Assembly: GCA_030145325.1 (NCBI GenBank) | Contig: JAQYVW010000028.1 | Location: forward strand, 1-36,952 | Reading direction: 5' to 3' | DNA from: Desulfurivibrionaceae bacterium | Lineage (GTDB): Bacteria > Desulfobacterota > Desulfobulbia > Desulfobulbales > UBA5123 | Length of the DNA stretch: 36,952 nucleotides | Shown: positions 22,121 through 31,050 of the stretch, in pieces | Numbering within the stretch: the first letter of the stretch is position 1 | Layout of the letters: each line of letters starts with the position of its first letter | Program-made: the position numbers and the translations under genes | Notes under the pieces: generated by a model | Databases searched by the model: none | The model's input: the letters and a program-made list of their open reading frames with translations, nothing else | What the model was told of the DNA's origin: nothing

Positions 22121-22372
22121 ATGGGGTCAATTCCTTTGCCGCTGGCTGCAGTTCTGTTTGTCGTCTCAATTGCATTCTATGAGGGGGTAAAGCTCACGGT
22201 CGGACTTCTGTTTGGCCGCCTGACCGCGCCAGGATTCGTCAAAATCAAAGACTGTGAGGATTGCGCGGCAAAGGAGTTAGCCCACGACATTAAGGCCATC
22301 CGGCGCGTGTTGGTGGTGATGGCCACCGGCGGCGAGGTGGATGAGGATGATATCAAGGATTTGGTGAATTGA
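22121..22372 (+). CDS. Small membrane protein, possible lysis accessory
   Basis: The 83-aa product begins at the ATG at 22121, behind AAGGAGGG. One membrane helix (about residues 5-22, LPLAAVLFVVSIAFYEGV) may be followed by a re-entrant segment. The tail is soluble, with a CEDCAAKE motif and an acidic end. It sits just before the lysozyme gene, so it may be a pinholin, antiholin or spanin-like helper, but no family is recognised. Confidence 0.5.
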   Translation: MGSIPLPLAAVLFVVSIAFYEGVKLTVGLLFGRLTAPGFVKIKDCEDCAAKELAHDIKAIRRVLVVMATGGEVDEDDIKDLVN

Positions 22373-22373
22373 A

Positions 22374-22865
22374 ATGATCGAAACAGACAAAGAGCTTGAG
22401 CAGCAATTAATCCGCCATGAAGCCTTGCGGCTGAAAGCCTACAAATGCCCAGCCGAAAAACTCACCATCGGCGTAGGCCGCAATCTGGATGACGTCGGGC
22501 TCACTCCGTCCGAGTTGCAGATGATCCGGCAGCGGAAAAGCGACTGGGTGTTCGGCGATGATATCACCGAGGCCGAGGCGCTGGCCATGCTGCGCAACGA
22601 CATCATCCGAGTGCGGAGCGAGTTGCGGACGGTGGTCTACGGCTTCGACGGCCTCACGCCTGAACGCCAACGCGCCCTGGCTGATATGTGCTTCAACCTC
22701 GGTTTGTCGCGGTTCTCAAAGTTTAAAAAGATGCTCGCGGCGGTTGAGGCCGGTGATTTTGCCCGCGCCTCCGCCGAGATGAAAGACAGCCGGTGGGCTC
22801 GACAGGTCGGCGATAAGCCGGGTCAACGTGCCCATAATCTTATGACCATGATGTGGGAGGGATAA
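22374..22865 (+). CDS. Endolysin, phage lysozyme (GH24 family)
   Basis: The 163-aa protein is a T4-type lysozyme that cleaves the bond between N-acetylmuramic acid and N-acetylglucosamine. The catalytic Glu is in RHEALRLKAYKCPA (E16), and the following TIGVGRNLDD supplies the Asp/Thr part of the E-D-T triad. RQRALADMCFNLG (about 99-111) and SRWARQVGDKPGQRA (about 139-153) are typical of the C-terminal lobe. There is no signal peptide, so release needs a holin. Holin-like genes flank it. Confidence 0.9.
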   Translation: MIETDKELEQQLIRHEALRLKAYKCPAEKLTIGVGRNLDDVGLTPSELQMIRQRKSDWVFGDDITEAEALAMLRNDIIRVRSELRTVVYGFDGLTPERQRALADMCFNLGLSRFSKFKKMLAAVEAGDFARASAEMKDSRWARQVGDKPGQRAHNLMTMMWEG

Positions 22866-22868
22866 CCC

Positions 22869-23237
22869 GTGGAACACTTAATCGCAAATGTAGTCAGCCC
22901 GTTGTTGATCACTGGCTTGCAAGGATTGGCCGTCGTTCTTTTGGCTCTCGGCACCCGGTATCTGCACAAGAAAACCGGGATCAAGATCAACCAGGGCACC
23001 CAGCAGCTTGCCGAAGCTGCCGCGCTTCGGTCGGTGATGGCCGTCGAGGAGATCGCCGAGCGCAAGATCAAGGAGACGGGCAGCAAGATGTTGTCCGAGA
23101 CCAAACACGGCCAAGCTATTGATCTCCTCTTGGCTGCCGTCCCGGCTATCTCTCAGGGTCAGGCCTCCAATATGGTGACCTGGGCGGTCGCTAATGTGAT
23201 GGGGCTCGGTGCAACTGCAAATAAGCTCGGTAAGTAA
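22869..23237 (+). CDS. Putative holin (LLH-type)
   Basis: The 122-aa protein opens with GTG at 22869, behind GGAGGGA. One N-terminal membrane helix (about residues 9-27, SPLLITGLQGLAVVLLALG) is followed by a mostly helical charged region (AEAAALRSVMAVEEIAERKIK) of the type in holin superfamily 6 (LLH). It would perforate the membrane to release the endolysin encoded just before. The family assignment rests on layout and recalled pattern, not on a search. Confidence 0.65.
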   Translation: MEHLIANVVSPLLITGLQGLAVVLLALGTRYLHKKTGIKINQGTQQLAEAAALRSVMAVEEIAERKIKETGSKMLSETKHGQAIDLLLAAVPAISQGQASNMVTWAVANVMGLGATANKLGK

Positions 23238-23551
23238 TGCCCGCCTTCAAGGATCAACTGGCGGCAGACGCCGCCATCTTCACCAACCCCGAGGAATTCG
23301 GGGATCTGGTGGAGTTCGACGGCACGGAAGATATCCCGGCCTCGGTGGAGGATGTGGAGTTTGACGCCGCCAAGCACGGCTATGACGGCTACAGCATCGA
23401 GCGCAAGCGGATGTTTGTTGCCGAGGCTGATCTCCCGGTTCTGCCGGTGCCGGAACAGTATCCGACTTTGAATGGCGAGTCATGGCGGGTCGGCTCGGTG
23501 ATCACCGACGACGGCATGGTGGAAATCAATCTGGAAAGGAACCGCTCATGA
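23237..23551 (+). CDS. Head-tail attachment protein (gpFII-like)
   Basis: The 104-aa protein overlaps the preceding stop by one base and the next start by four. It ends with a beta pattern (LNGESWRVGSVITDDGMVEINLER, in part) characteristic of lambda FII-type head-tail joining proteins, which complete the portal connector and accept the tail. Its order, before a gpZ-like and a further connector gene, supports the call. Confidence 0.65.
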   Translation: MPAFKDQLAADAAIFTNPEEFGDLVEFDGTEDIPASVEDVEFDAAKHGYDGYSIERKRMFVAEADLPVLPVPEQYPTLNGESWRVGSVITDDGMVEINLERNRS

Positions 23552-24144
23552 TCCGGATCGACATCGAAGAGTCCGCCATTGATGCCGAGGTGGCAAGGTT
23601 CACGGCCACGGTGGAACAAGCCGAGACCGCCCGCCTCCGCGCCCTGCGCAAGACCGCCAAATGGATGAGTAAAAAAGTCATTCAGGCGGTGGCTAAAAAA
23701 GAGCGGATGCCTCAACGGGCATTACACAACCGGGTGTTTGTATCAAAGATCGGCCGGGGTGCCACCGAAGCGGATGTCTTTATCGGCACCATGCCGGTGG
23801 ATGCCACCCGGATTGGTCGCCCTGTGCAGACCGGTAGCGGGGTCAAGGTTGGCCGGCAGAGTCATCCCGGCGCGTTTGTCGGCCGGATATACACCGGCAA
23901 GGAAAAGGTGTGGATCCGGTTGGGCAGCAAGTATTACGACCCGGCCCGGTATCCGACCCGGCACCGCAAGGGTGACCGCTTCGGCGGCAACCCAAGCCTG
24001 CTTGGCCGGTTCCCGGTGGTCAAGGCGGCGGTGCCGATCAACGACACCGTTGAGGAAGTTGTCGAGATGTTTGAGGCGGATGTGCCCGCCGAGTTTTTCA
24101 AGCATTTACGGCATGAACTGAACTACGAGGCCAATGTCAGATGA
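23548..24144 (+). CDS. Tail completion protein (gpZ-like)
   Basis: The 198-aa protein starts at the ATG at 23548 (ATGA overlap). An N-terminal helix (ETARLRALRKTAKWMSKKVI) and a central glycine- and arginine-rich beta part (HPGAFVGRIYTGKEKVWIRLG region) resemble the lambda minor tail protein Z family (prophage gpZ), which tops the tail and connects it to the head. The gene order fits. Confidence 0.7.
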   Translation: MIRIDIEESAIDAEVARFTATVEQAETARLRALRKTAKWMSKKVIQAVAKKERMPQRALHNRVFVSKIGRGATEADVFIGTMPVDATRIGRPVQTGSGVKVGRQSHPGAFVGRIYTGKEKVWIRLGSKYYDPARYPTRHRKGDRFGGNPSLLGRFPVVKAAVPINDTVEEVVEMFEADVPAEFFKHLRHELNYEANVR

Positions 24145-24686
24145 CCTACTTTTTGCAAAAGGCGCTCAAGGAATTTTTGCTTGCAACCTTTGCCGGTTCG
24201 TGGGCACCGTCGCCGCCCAGCGGTGATATGGTCACCCCCCGCATTATCATCGGGGCACTGCCGCCCAAACGGTCCACCGCCGAACAGGGCGAAGACTTTC
24301 CTTTCTTTATCGTGCGGGCTACCGACGGCGAGGATCCGGCAGAAGAAAAACCGGAGGTCGGGATCGACATCATCATCGGGGCCTGGGTGCCGCCGGACTC
24401 CGCAGCCGAGGAAGGCGTGATCGAGATCCACAAGATGAACGACAAGGCCCGGCTCGCTCTCCGTAATGTGGGCGAGGGCTCCGGCCTGCTCGAAAACAAA
24501 TACGAGCTGCAATATCCCATCAAGTGGAAAGCCGGGGTGCGTGACTCCGACGGCTCAGAAGCCGGAGGCCAGCCCCACCCCTATTACTACATCACCATCA
24601 ACACCAGGTGGCTGTTGCCGCCGGTAACCAAACCGTTATCAGTCACTGAGGAGGTGCAGGATCATGGCGCAGGATTCGAAGAGTAA
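24141..24686 (+). CDS. Tail/connector protein of unknown family
   Basis: The 181-aa ORF overlaps the gpZ-like gene by four bases. It has a mixed alpha/beta pattern (PEVGIDIIIGAWVPPDSAAEEG, then YELQYPIKWKAG and HPYYYITINTRWLLPP), with an even spread of charges. Its size and place, between gpZ and the sheath gene, suit a tail terminator or connector, but gpU, encoded later (31835-32233), is the better terminator candidate. Confidence 0.55.
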   Translation: MTYFLQKALKEFLLATFAGSWAPSPPSGDMVTPRIIIGALPPKRSTAEQGEDFPFFIVRATDGEDPAEEKPEVGIDIIIGAWVPPDSAAEEGVIEIHKMNDKARLALRNVGEGSGLLENKYELQYPIKWKAGVRDSDGSEAGGQPHPYYYITINTRWLLPPVTKPLSVTEEVQDHGAGFEE

Positions 24687-25050
24687 AGACAAAGGTAAGA
24701 AGGGGCCGACCAAGGAGTATTTGGCCTCCCAAGAGGCCAAGGACGGTAAAGCACATAAGGCAAACGTCGACAGGTTAGCGGCACGAAAAAAGGCCGCCGC
24801 CGCTTCGCTTGCCTATGTCGGCCCAAACATGGCCGGAGAAATCACACTGCGTCAGTTTCAGATTTTCCGGGGCGGGTTGCCTGAGCATTTGGCGGCCGCC
24901 GTGAAAGACGATCGGGAAATGAAGGCGTTGTTTGTGCCGGTGGCTGATCTCTCCACCGCCCGGCAGCAATTAAAGAAAAAGGGCTCGCTCTTGAACCGGG
25001 CTCATAGTGAGACGCTGCGGAAATACCTGGCGTCGCGGGGGGCTAAATAA
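24664..25050 (+). CDS. Unknown basic phage protein before the sheath
   Basis: The 128-aa protein starts at the ATG at 24664, behind GAGGAGG. It is strongly basic at the N-terminus (KSKDKGKKGPTKEYL and AARKKAAAA) and has a compact centre (GEITLRQFQIFRGGLPEHLA) with a basic end. It resembles small FluMu/Mu-type proteins at this spot. No role is known. The next gene (sheath) overlaps its stop by one base. Confidence 0.55.
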   Translation: MAQDSKSKDKGKKGPTKEYLASQEAKDGKAHKANVDRLAARKKAAAASLAYVGPNMAGEITLRQFQIFRGGLPEHLAAAVKDDREMKALFVPVADLSTARQQLKKKGSLLNRAHSETLRKYLASRGAK

Positions 25051-26486
25051 TGTACGACCATGGCGTAACAATCACGGAACAGCCGACCTCTATCCTGCCG
25101 CCGCGCCGGGTCTCGGCCTCGCTGCCGGTGGTAGTCGGTACCGCTCCGGTTCACATGCTGGCCGGTGGCGCAATGGGCCCGGTCAATGAGCCGGGTCTCT
25201 ATTATACCTATGCCGAGGCCGTGCTGGCCATGGGCTACAACACGGACTGGGAGAAGTACACCCTCTGCGAGTTTATCAAATCACATTTCGCGCTCTTTGC
25301 CGTGTCCCCGGTGGTGTTCATCAACGTCTTTGATCCGGCGGTGCATAAAACCAGCGTCGCCGAGGCGAGCCAGGATTTTGTCGGCGACGATCTGCAGCTC
25401 CCTAACGAGGGCATCCTCGACGCGACTCTGGTGATCAAGGATTCCACCGGCACCACCACCTATGTGTTGGATACCGATTACAGCGTTGACCTGATCACCG
25501 GTCTGGTGACCAGGATCGCCACCGGCGCTATTGCCGCCGATGAGTCCATCCTGCGCGGCTATGAATACGGCGACCCGACCCTGGTCGATGCCGACGATAT
25601 CATCGGCGGCGTGGATGGCGGTACCGGAGCCCTCACCGGCCTTGAACTGATCAACGAGGTTTTCCCGCGCTTCCGGCTGGTGCCTGGACAGATCGTTGCT
25701 AACGGCTGGTCGCAGGATCCGGCGGTGGCGGCGGTGATGGATGCCAAGGCGGGCAACATCAACGGCGTTTTTAAGGCCATCTGTCTGGTTGATATGCCCG
25801 AGACCGTGGATCTTTATACCGAGGCCCCGGCATACAAGAATGACAACAATCTCACCGATGAGCAGATGGCGGTCTGTTGGCCCAAACTCCAGCTCGGTGA
25901 TGATGAGTATTGGCTCTCCACCCAGTTGGCCGGGTTGATCTGCCAGACTGACGCCGCCCATGACGATATCCCTTACAAGTCACCCAGCAACGAACGGCTG
26001 CAGATGACCGCCGCCGTGGTTGGTGGCGAAGAGGTGTGGCTCGGCCAGGACCAGGCGGCCTATCTCAACGGCAACGGCGTTATCACCGCTCTTAATTTCG
26101 TGGGCGGCTGGAAGTGTTGGGGCAACCGTACCGGCGCATATCCGGCGGTGACCGATGTTAAGGACGCATTCTTGCCCATCCGGCGGATGTTTAACTGGAT
26201 CGGCAACACCCTGACCCTGACCTGGTGGCAGAAGATCGACGCCCCCATCACTCGGCGGCTGGTGGAGACCGTGATCGATTCGGCAAACATCTGGCTCAAC
26301 GGCCTCGCCGCCCGCGAGTACATCCTCGGCGGTCGGGTGGAATTCAACGATGATGAAAACCCGACCACCGATCTGATGGACGGCATCATCAAATTCCATG
26401 TGTATATCACCCCGCCCAGCCCGGCCCGGGAGATTAACTTTATCCTCGAATACGATCCGACCTATTTGGATACCCTTTTCGGGTAA
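25050..26486 (+). CDS. Contractile tail sheath protein (P2 FI-like)
   Basis: The 478-aa protein opens with HGVTITEQPTS, the conserved start of sheath proteins, then VSASLPVVVGTAPVH. Between these and the last domain is a beta-rich insertion (about residues 125-175: LVIKDSTGTTTYVLDTDYSV in part), which makes it longer than P2 FI (about 396 aa). The final third (RRLVETVIDSANIWLNGLAAREYI region) is the conserved packing core. The sheath contracts to drive the tube through the cell envelope, so the virion is a myovirus. Confidence 0.9.
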   Translation: MYDHGVTITEQPTSILPPRRVSASLPVVVGTAPVHMLAGGAMGPVNEPGLYYTYAEAVLAMGYNTDWEKYTLCEFIKSHFALFAVSPVVFINVFDPAVHKTSVAEASQDFVGDDLQLPNEGILDATLVIKDSTGTTTYVLDTDYSVDLITGLVTRIATGAIAADESILRGYEYGDPTLVDADDIIGGVDGGTGALTGLELINEVFPRFRLVPGQIVANGWSQDPAVAAVMDAKAGNINGVFKAICLVDMPETVDLYTEAPAYKNDNNLTDEQMAVCWPKLQLGDDEYWLSTQLAGLICQTDAAHDDIPYKSPSNERLQMTAAVVGGEEVWLGQDQAAYLNGNGVITALNFVGGWKCWGNRTGAYPAVTDVKDAFLPIRRMFNWIGNTLTLTWWQKIDAPITRRLVETVIDSANIWLNGLAAREYILGGRVEFNDDENPTTDLMDGIIKFHVYITPPSPAREINFILEYDPTYLDTLFG

Positions 26487-26514
26487 GCCGGTAGCGTCAT
26501 AAGGAGATACGACC

Positions 26515-27033
26515 ATGGGAAAAATCCCTGAGAAATTGATCAACTTCGCCATCTATAACGATGGTAACGAAATGCTCGGTGCGGCGGACATCACCCTGCC
26601 GAGCCTTGATCCGATGACCGACACCGTTGGCGGTGCCGGTGTTGCTGGAGAAGTCGAGAGTCCTGTTCTCGGCCACTTTAAATCGATGTCTGTGGGGATA
26701 AAATTCCGCACTATCACCGGCAACGTCACCGGTTTGGCTGCGCCCAAGGCGCATCATCTGGACATGCGCGGATCTATCCAGATGTATGATTCTGGATCGG
26801 GTGAATATGTGCCTACCCCTGTCAAGGTAGTGGTTAAGGCGATGCCTAAGAAAACAAATCTTGGCAAACTCGCTGTTGGTAAACCACAGGATTCCGAGAA
26901 CGAGTTTGAGGTTGTCTATATGAAACTTTGGCTCGATGGCACGGAAGAGATCGAAATCGACAAATACAACTATATCTGCGTGATCGACGGCGTGGATTAT
27001 CTCGCCGCTGTTCGGGCTAATCTTGGCAAGTGA
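26515..27033 (+). CDS. Tail tube protein (P2 FII-like)
   Basis: The 172-aa protein, with AAGGAGA 9 nt upstream, has the expected size and the typical start IPEKLINFAIYNDGNEMLGAADITLP (in part), a beta-barrel that stacks to form the inner tail tube. KVVVKAMPKKTNLGKLAVGK and EEIEIDKYNYICVIDGVDY also match the family. It follows the sheath gene as in P2. Confidence 0.92.
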   Translation: MGKIPEKLINFAIYNDGNEMLGAADITLPSLDPMTDTVGGAGVAGEVESPVLGHFKSMSVGIKFRTITGNVTGLAAPKAHHLDMRGSIQMYDSGSGEYVPTPVKVVVKAMPKKTNLGKLAVGKPQDSENEFEVVYMKLWLDGTEEIEIDKYNYICVIDGVDYLAAVRANLGK

Positions 27034-27044
27034 GGGCTTGAGTG

Positions 27045-27389
27045 ATGCCGCCTAAAGACAAAAATCAAAACGTGGTGCCGGATAATCCAAACCCACCGCC
27101 CACGCCTCCAACCAAGTCTGGTGGGGTTCACACCCTCAACCATCCGCTTAATTTAGGCGATCGGGAAGTGACCGAGGTCACCCCCCGCCGACTCACCGGT
27201 AAGGACCAGCTCGACATGGACCGGGAAATCCAGGCCGTCACCCCGGCAAAGGATTACGGGTCCATCGGATCCGGCGAGCGGATGATGCGTTTCATCGGCA
27301 AATCCTGCGGGCTTGCCTTCGAGGATGTGCTGATGATGGATGCCACCGACATTAATATTTTGTCGGAGCGGGTGAACGATTTTTTGTAA
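27045..27389 (+). CDS. Tail assembly chaperone, short form (E-like)
   Basis: The 114-aa product starts at the ATG at 27045; a GTG one codon earlier is possible. It has a Pro/Lys-rich N-terminus and the helical core LTGKDQLDMDREIQAVTPAKD, with SGERMMRFIGKSCGL and ATDINILSERVNDFL near the end, as in P2 E-type chaperones that hold the tape measure during tail assembly. It lies between tube and tape measure. The ribosome site is GAGGG. Confidence 0.85.
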   Translation: MPPKDKNQNVVPDNPNPPPTPPTKSGGVHTLNHPLNLGDREVTEVTPRRLTGKDQLDMDREIQAVTPAKDYGSIGSGERMMRFIGKSCGLAFEDVLMMDATDINILSERVNDFL

Positions 27390-27529
27390 CCGACATCCGG
27401 GCGGTCTGCCTGAGTATGGCCGCCCGGTTTCACACCTCGTATGACTATTGGCTGTCGCTGCCGCTTGATGAATTGCAGCGATGTTTTAAAACCGGCGAGC
27501 GGGTTGTCCCCGTGGATAAAGGCGAGTAG
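27045..27529 (+). CDS. Tail assembly chaperone, -1 frameshift product (E'-like)
   Basis: The heptamer T TTT TTG at 27380-27386 is in the correct register for a -1 slip, just before the stop TAA (27387-27389). After slipping, the reading frame continues 47 codons to TAG at 27527-27529, giving VTDIRAVCLSMAARFHTSYD followed by LSLPLDELQRC, an ending of the E' type that gpG-T/E-E' pairs show. The long form would be about 161 aa. Programmed -1 shifting at this spot is known in many tailed phages. Confidence 0.85.
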
Positions 27530-29844
27530 TGAAAACATTTGGCGTCAACTTTAAGATAGGAGCCGGAAAGGGCTCCGGCTTTGACCGTGCTTTTGGCTCG
27601 GCTGCTCGAACCGTTAAAGGTCTGGGTGCCGAGATCAAGGGCTTGGAGAAGGTCAAGGCCAACGCCGCCAAGTTCGCCAACCTACGCCGAGGGCTGCGTG
27701 GCACCGAGGCCGATATGCGGGCCGCTCAGGCTGAGTCTGCCCGGCTGGCTGCCGAGCTGAAAAACACCGCCAAGCCGACCAAGAAACTCCGGCAGGAATT
27801 TGCCCGCGCCCAGGACCGGGCGCATAAGCTCAAGGAAAAGCTGGCCGCCGAGCAACAAACCCTCCAGGGGCTCCGGGGTGGCCTTGCTGCCGCCGGGGTA
27901 TCTACCAAGAATCTCCGGAAAGACACCGACCGCCTCACTAAATCCATTGATGCGGCCCGTAAATCTCAGGCCGCCTTTGCCAAGAACGCCAGTCGGCAAA
28001 AAGCCAATCTGTCAAAGCGTGACGATTACCAGGGCCGGATGTTGGGCGCTGGTGTGGCAGTGGCTGCATTTGCTGCCCCAATGGTGCAGTCGGCGCAAAT
28101 CCAAGAATCAGAGATCCGGCTCTCCACCGTGATCAACGCGGCGGACAAGGGTCTCGCTATGGCCAAGGCCAAGGATCAGGCCAAGGCTATCGCCAAATCC
28201 GGGTTGGCCTCTTACTCCGACGCCTACGATGCCCAGTATGCCCTCAACTCCGCCGGGCTTGCCGCCGACGCCGCCAATGCCGCATCTATGGTTGTGGCCA
28301 AGGTCGCCCGTGTGACACGGGGTGCCACCGAACAGGTGGGCGAGGTGATCGCCACCACCTACAACAACATGGGCGACACTCTCACCGGATCCACCGAGGA
28401 GAAGATGGCCCGGATCGGTGACCTGCTCACCAAGGTGCAGTTCAAATTCCAGATCCGCGATTTCGGTCAGCTCGGCGAGTCCCTCAAGGAGGGGGCCGCC
28501 GGTATGTCCAACTATAATGTGCCGCTGGCTCAGGGCGTGACCTTGCTCGGCCAGTTGAACAGCGCCGGTTTGCAAGGTGGCCGGGCAGGCACCGCCCTGA
28601 ATGCCGTCCTGCGTAATCTTGGCCGGGCTCAAAAGGAATGGGGCACCGAGATTGTCCGCAACCAGGCGGGCGAACTGGATATGATCGCCACTATGGATGG
28701 GATTAAAAAGTCCCTGGACGAAACCTTTGGTGATGATCTGGATGGACGCGCCCAGGCTATTCAGAAGATTTTCGGTGATGAGGGTGCCCGCGGGTTCGTG
28801 CCGCTGATCAATAAGCTCGATGAGTTGCACGCCGCCGAAAAAGATGTGATCGAAGGGTCGAAGGGGCTCACCGACCGCGAGGTCAAGAAGTTTACCGAGT
28901 CAGCTATTGGCCAATTTAACAAGCTGAAAGGCAGTCTCACCGTCACCGCTGACGGCTTTGCGCGGGTGCTGCTCCCCGGTGCGAATGCGGCCATGGGCGG
29001 TCTTGCCGCCGTGACAGGCTTCGCCGCCGCCGGTGCGGAAAAATTCCCCACCCTGACCAAGGTCGTCACCTTTACCGCCGTTGGGTTGATTGCCATGAAC
29101 GCCGCCGGGATCGCTGCCGGGTATGCGTCCACCTTTGTGGTGGGTGGGTGGCTCAAGGCACAAAAGGTTTTGATGGTCACCCGCTCCATTCTCACCGCCG
29201 CCAGGTCCGGCACCCTCGGCCTGGCCATCGCGCAAAAGGCCTCCGCTATCGCCACCGGGATCATGACCGGTGCCCAGTGGGCGCTCAATGCCGCCATGAC
29301 CGCCAACCCCATTGGTTTGGTGGTTGCCGGGGCCGTGGCTTTGGGTGCGGTTGGGGTGCTTCTTTACAATAAGTGGGAGCCGTTCCGTAAGGGGATTGAC
29401 TGGGTATGGAACAAAATGAAGATGATCGGCGGGCTTGCCGCCAAGTTGATGTCATTTTCTCCCGCTGGTCTGGCTGCCAAGGCCGGCAAGGCGATATTCA
29501 GCAAGACTAAGTCCGTTGCCGCCTCGCCAAAGGCGATGAAGACGGTCAGGGCCGCCACCGCCGCCACCATGGTCGCCAGTGCCCCGGCGCTGGCTGTCGC
29601 CGCCCCGGCTCCGCAAGTCCGACAGGCCTCCCCGATTTCCGTCCGCCCTGGTCAATCCGGCCCGGCGGCATCCGGCAGCGGCCCTATCACTATCACTATT
29701 TCCCCCACCATTAATATGCCGGGCGGGGTATCTCCGGAGGCCCGCGCCCAGGTTGATCAGGCTATGCAAGCCAGCGAGGCGCGGCTCAAAGAAATGATCG
29801 AGCGAATTTTGAACGGCGACAAGAGGCTCACTTATGGCAGTTAG
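27529..29844 (+). CDS. Tail tape measure protein
   Basis: The 771-aa protein opens with GTG at 27529, overlapping the E' stop. The N-terminal 180 residues are a charged coiled coil (QRT- and LRKDTDRLTKS-type repeats). Then comes the TP901-like core (about 180-430; LSTVINAADKGLAMAKAKDQ, STEEKMARIGDLLTKVQ), several hydrophobic helices at about 490-630 and a Pro/Ala-rich end. It sets tail length and is extruded with the DNA. At about 1.5 angstrom per residue its length suggests a tail of roughly 115 nm. Confidence 0.93.
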   Translation: MKTFGVNFKIGAGKGSGFDRAFGSAARTVKGLGAEIKGLEKVKANAAKFANLRRGLRGTEADMRAAQAESARLAAELKNTAKPTKKLRQEFARAQDRAHKLKEKLAAEQQTLQGLRGGLAAAGVSTKNLRKDTDRLTKSIDAARKSQAAFAKNASRQKANLSKRDDYQGRMLGAGVAVAAFAAPMVQSAQIQESEIRLSTVINAADKGLAMAKAKDQAKAIAKSGLASYSDAYDAQYALNSAGLAADAANAASMVVAKVARVTRGATEQVGEVIATTYNNMGDTLTGSTEEKMARIGDLLTKVQFKFQIRDFGQLGESLKEGAAGMSNYNVPLAQGVTLLGQLNSAGLQGGRAGTALNAVLRNLGRAQKEWGTEIVRNQAGELDMIATMDGIKKSLDETFGDDLDGRAQAIQKIFGDEGARGFVPLINKLDELHAAEKDVIEGSKGLTDREVKKFTESAIGQFNKLKGSLTVTADGFARVLLPGANAAMGGLAAVTGFAAAGAEKFPTLTKVVTFTAVGLIAMNAAGIAAGYASTFVVGGWLKAQKVLMVTRSILTAARSGTLGLAIAQKASAIATGIMTGAQWALNAAMTANPIGLVVAGAVALGAVGVLLYNKWEPFRKGIDWVWNKMKMIGGLAAKLMSFSPAGLAAKAGKAIFSKTKSVAASPKAMKTVRAATAATMVASAPALAVAAPAPQVRQASPISVRPGQSGPAASGSGPITITISPTINMPGGVSPEARAQVDQAMQASEARLKEMIERILNGDKRLTYGS

Positions 29845-30049
29845 GACACACACCACCAGTCAGGGCGAGATGTGGGATCAGTTAGCCAAGGATCTGCTCG
29901 GCTCCGAGTTGCTCATGGGTCAGTTGATCGCGGCTAATCCGACCCACGCGGATACGGTGATTTTTAGCGCCGGGGTGATGTTGACTGTGCCGGATGTCTC
30001 GCCGCAACCTACCCTGTTCCCGAAACCTCCCTGGGCGGAATCCGTATGA
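29834..30049 (+). CDS. Tail protein X (LysM-like)
   Basis: The 71-aa product carries a single LysM-like fold: TSQGEMWDQLAKDLLGSELLMG, then LIAANP and FSAGVMLTVPD. P2 gpX proteins have this size and pattern and act in the hub or tail tip. It overlaps the tape measure by 11 nt and the D gene by 4, in the P2 order X-D. Confidence 0.9.
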   Translation: MAVRTHTTSQGEMWDQLAKDLLGSELLMGQLIAANPTHADTVIFSAGVMLTVPDVSPQPTLFPKPPWAESV

Positions 30050-31050
30050 AACAAGCATCCCTGCAGATAACCTACGATTCCTATGACATCTCGGCGGCTA
30101 TTGCGCCGTTTGTTGTGGGGTTTAGCTACACCGATAACAGCGGCGGCAAAGCGGATGATCTGCAGATCACCCTTGAGGATCGGGACGGTCGGTGGAAATC
30201 GGCATGGTATCCGGCCAAGGGTGCCAAGCTCACCGCCCGGATTATCTCCGAGGTTGACGGTGAAATGACCGCCTTGGATTGCGGGGTGTTCGAGATAGAT
30301 GAGATCGAGCCGTCCGGCCCGCCGGAGCGGATCACCATCAAGGCCGCCTCGGCGGCGGTGAGTAAATCAATCCGGGCTGAAAAAAAGACTGTTGCCTGGG
30401 AGTCCATCACCCTTCGCGAGGTTGCCGGCACCATCGCCGGCAACCACGGCCTGACTGTTTATTACGAGGCCGAGGTGGTGGACTTCACCCGTATTGACCA
30501 GCGCGAGGAATCGGACCTGTCGTTCCTCTCCCGTGTCTGCGAGGAGAACGGCCTCAACCTTAAGGTGGCGGATGAAAAGTTGATCATCTTTTCGGGCAAG
30601 GATTTCGAGGCCAAGGCGGCGAGTTTCACCATTTACAGGCTGTCGAGAAGCCGCAAGACCTATCGCTTCACCGACAAGGCCCACGACATCTACCGGGCTT
30701 GTGAGGTTAGTTATCAGGATCCAGCGGCCAAGGCCGACCAGGCCTACACCTTTACCCCTGAGAATGGCCCGACCGTGGGCGAGGTGCTTAAGGTCAACCG
30801 GAGGGTGGAGAGCCTGGCCGCTGCCCAGCGGGTGGCTAAGTCGGAATTGCGGCGCAAGAATAAAAACGAGGTCAAGGGTTCGTTGACCTTAATTGGTCAC
30901 ACCGGCATGGTTGCCGGGCTCAATATCACCGCCAAGGATTTTGGTCAATACGACGGCAAGTATTTCATCGACACCGCTGTCCATGCTTATGACCGGAGTA
31001 GCGCGGGATATACCGTCGCCCTCACTATCCACCGGGAGCTTGGATACTAA
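30046..31050 (+). CDS. Baseplate hub protein (P2 gpD, late control D)
   Basis: The 334-aa protein belongs to the late control D family. DSYDISAAIAPFVVGFSYTDN, DDLQITLEDRDGRWKS and TIKAASAAVSKSIR are the expected N-terminal beta motifs, and FLSRVCEENGLNLKVAD lies in the second domain. It forms the hub at the base of the tail tube together with the spike V. The order X-D-V is conserved. Confidence 0.92.
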   Translation: MKQASLQITYDSYDISAAIAPFVVGFSYTDNSGGKADDLQITLEDRDGRWKSAWYPAKGAKLTARIISEVDGEMTALDCGVFEIDEIEPSGPPERITIKAASAAVSKSIRAEKKTVAWESITLREVAGTIAGNHGLTVYYEAEVVDFTRIDQREESDLSFLSRVCEENGLNLKVADEKLIIFSGKDFEAKAASFTIYRLSRSRKTYRFTDKAHDIYRACEVSYQDPAAKADQAYTFTPENGPTVGEVLKVNRRVESLAAAQRVAKSELRRKNKNEVKGSLTLIGHTGMVAGLNITAKDFGQYDGKYFIDTAVHAYDRSSAGYTVALTIHRELGY

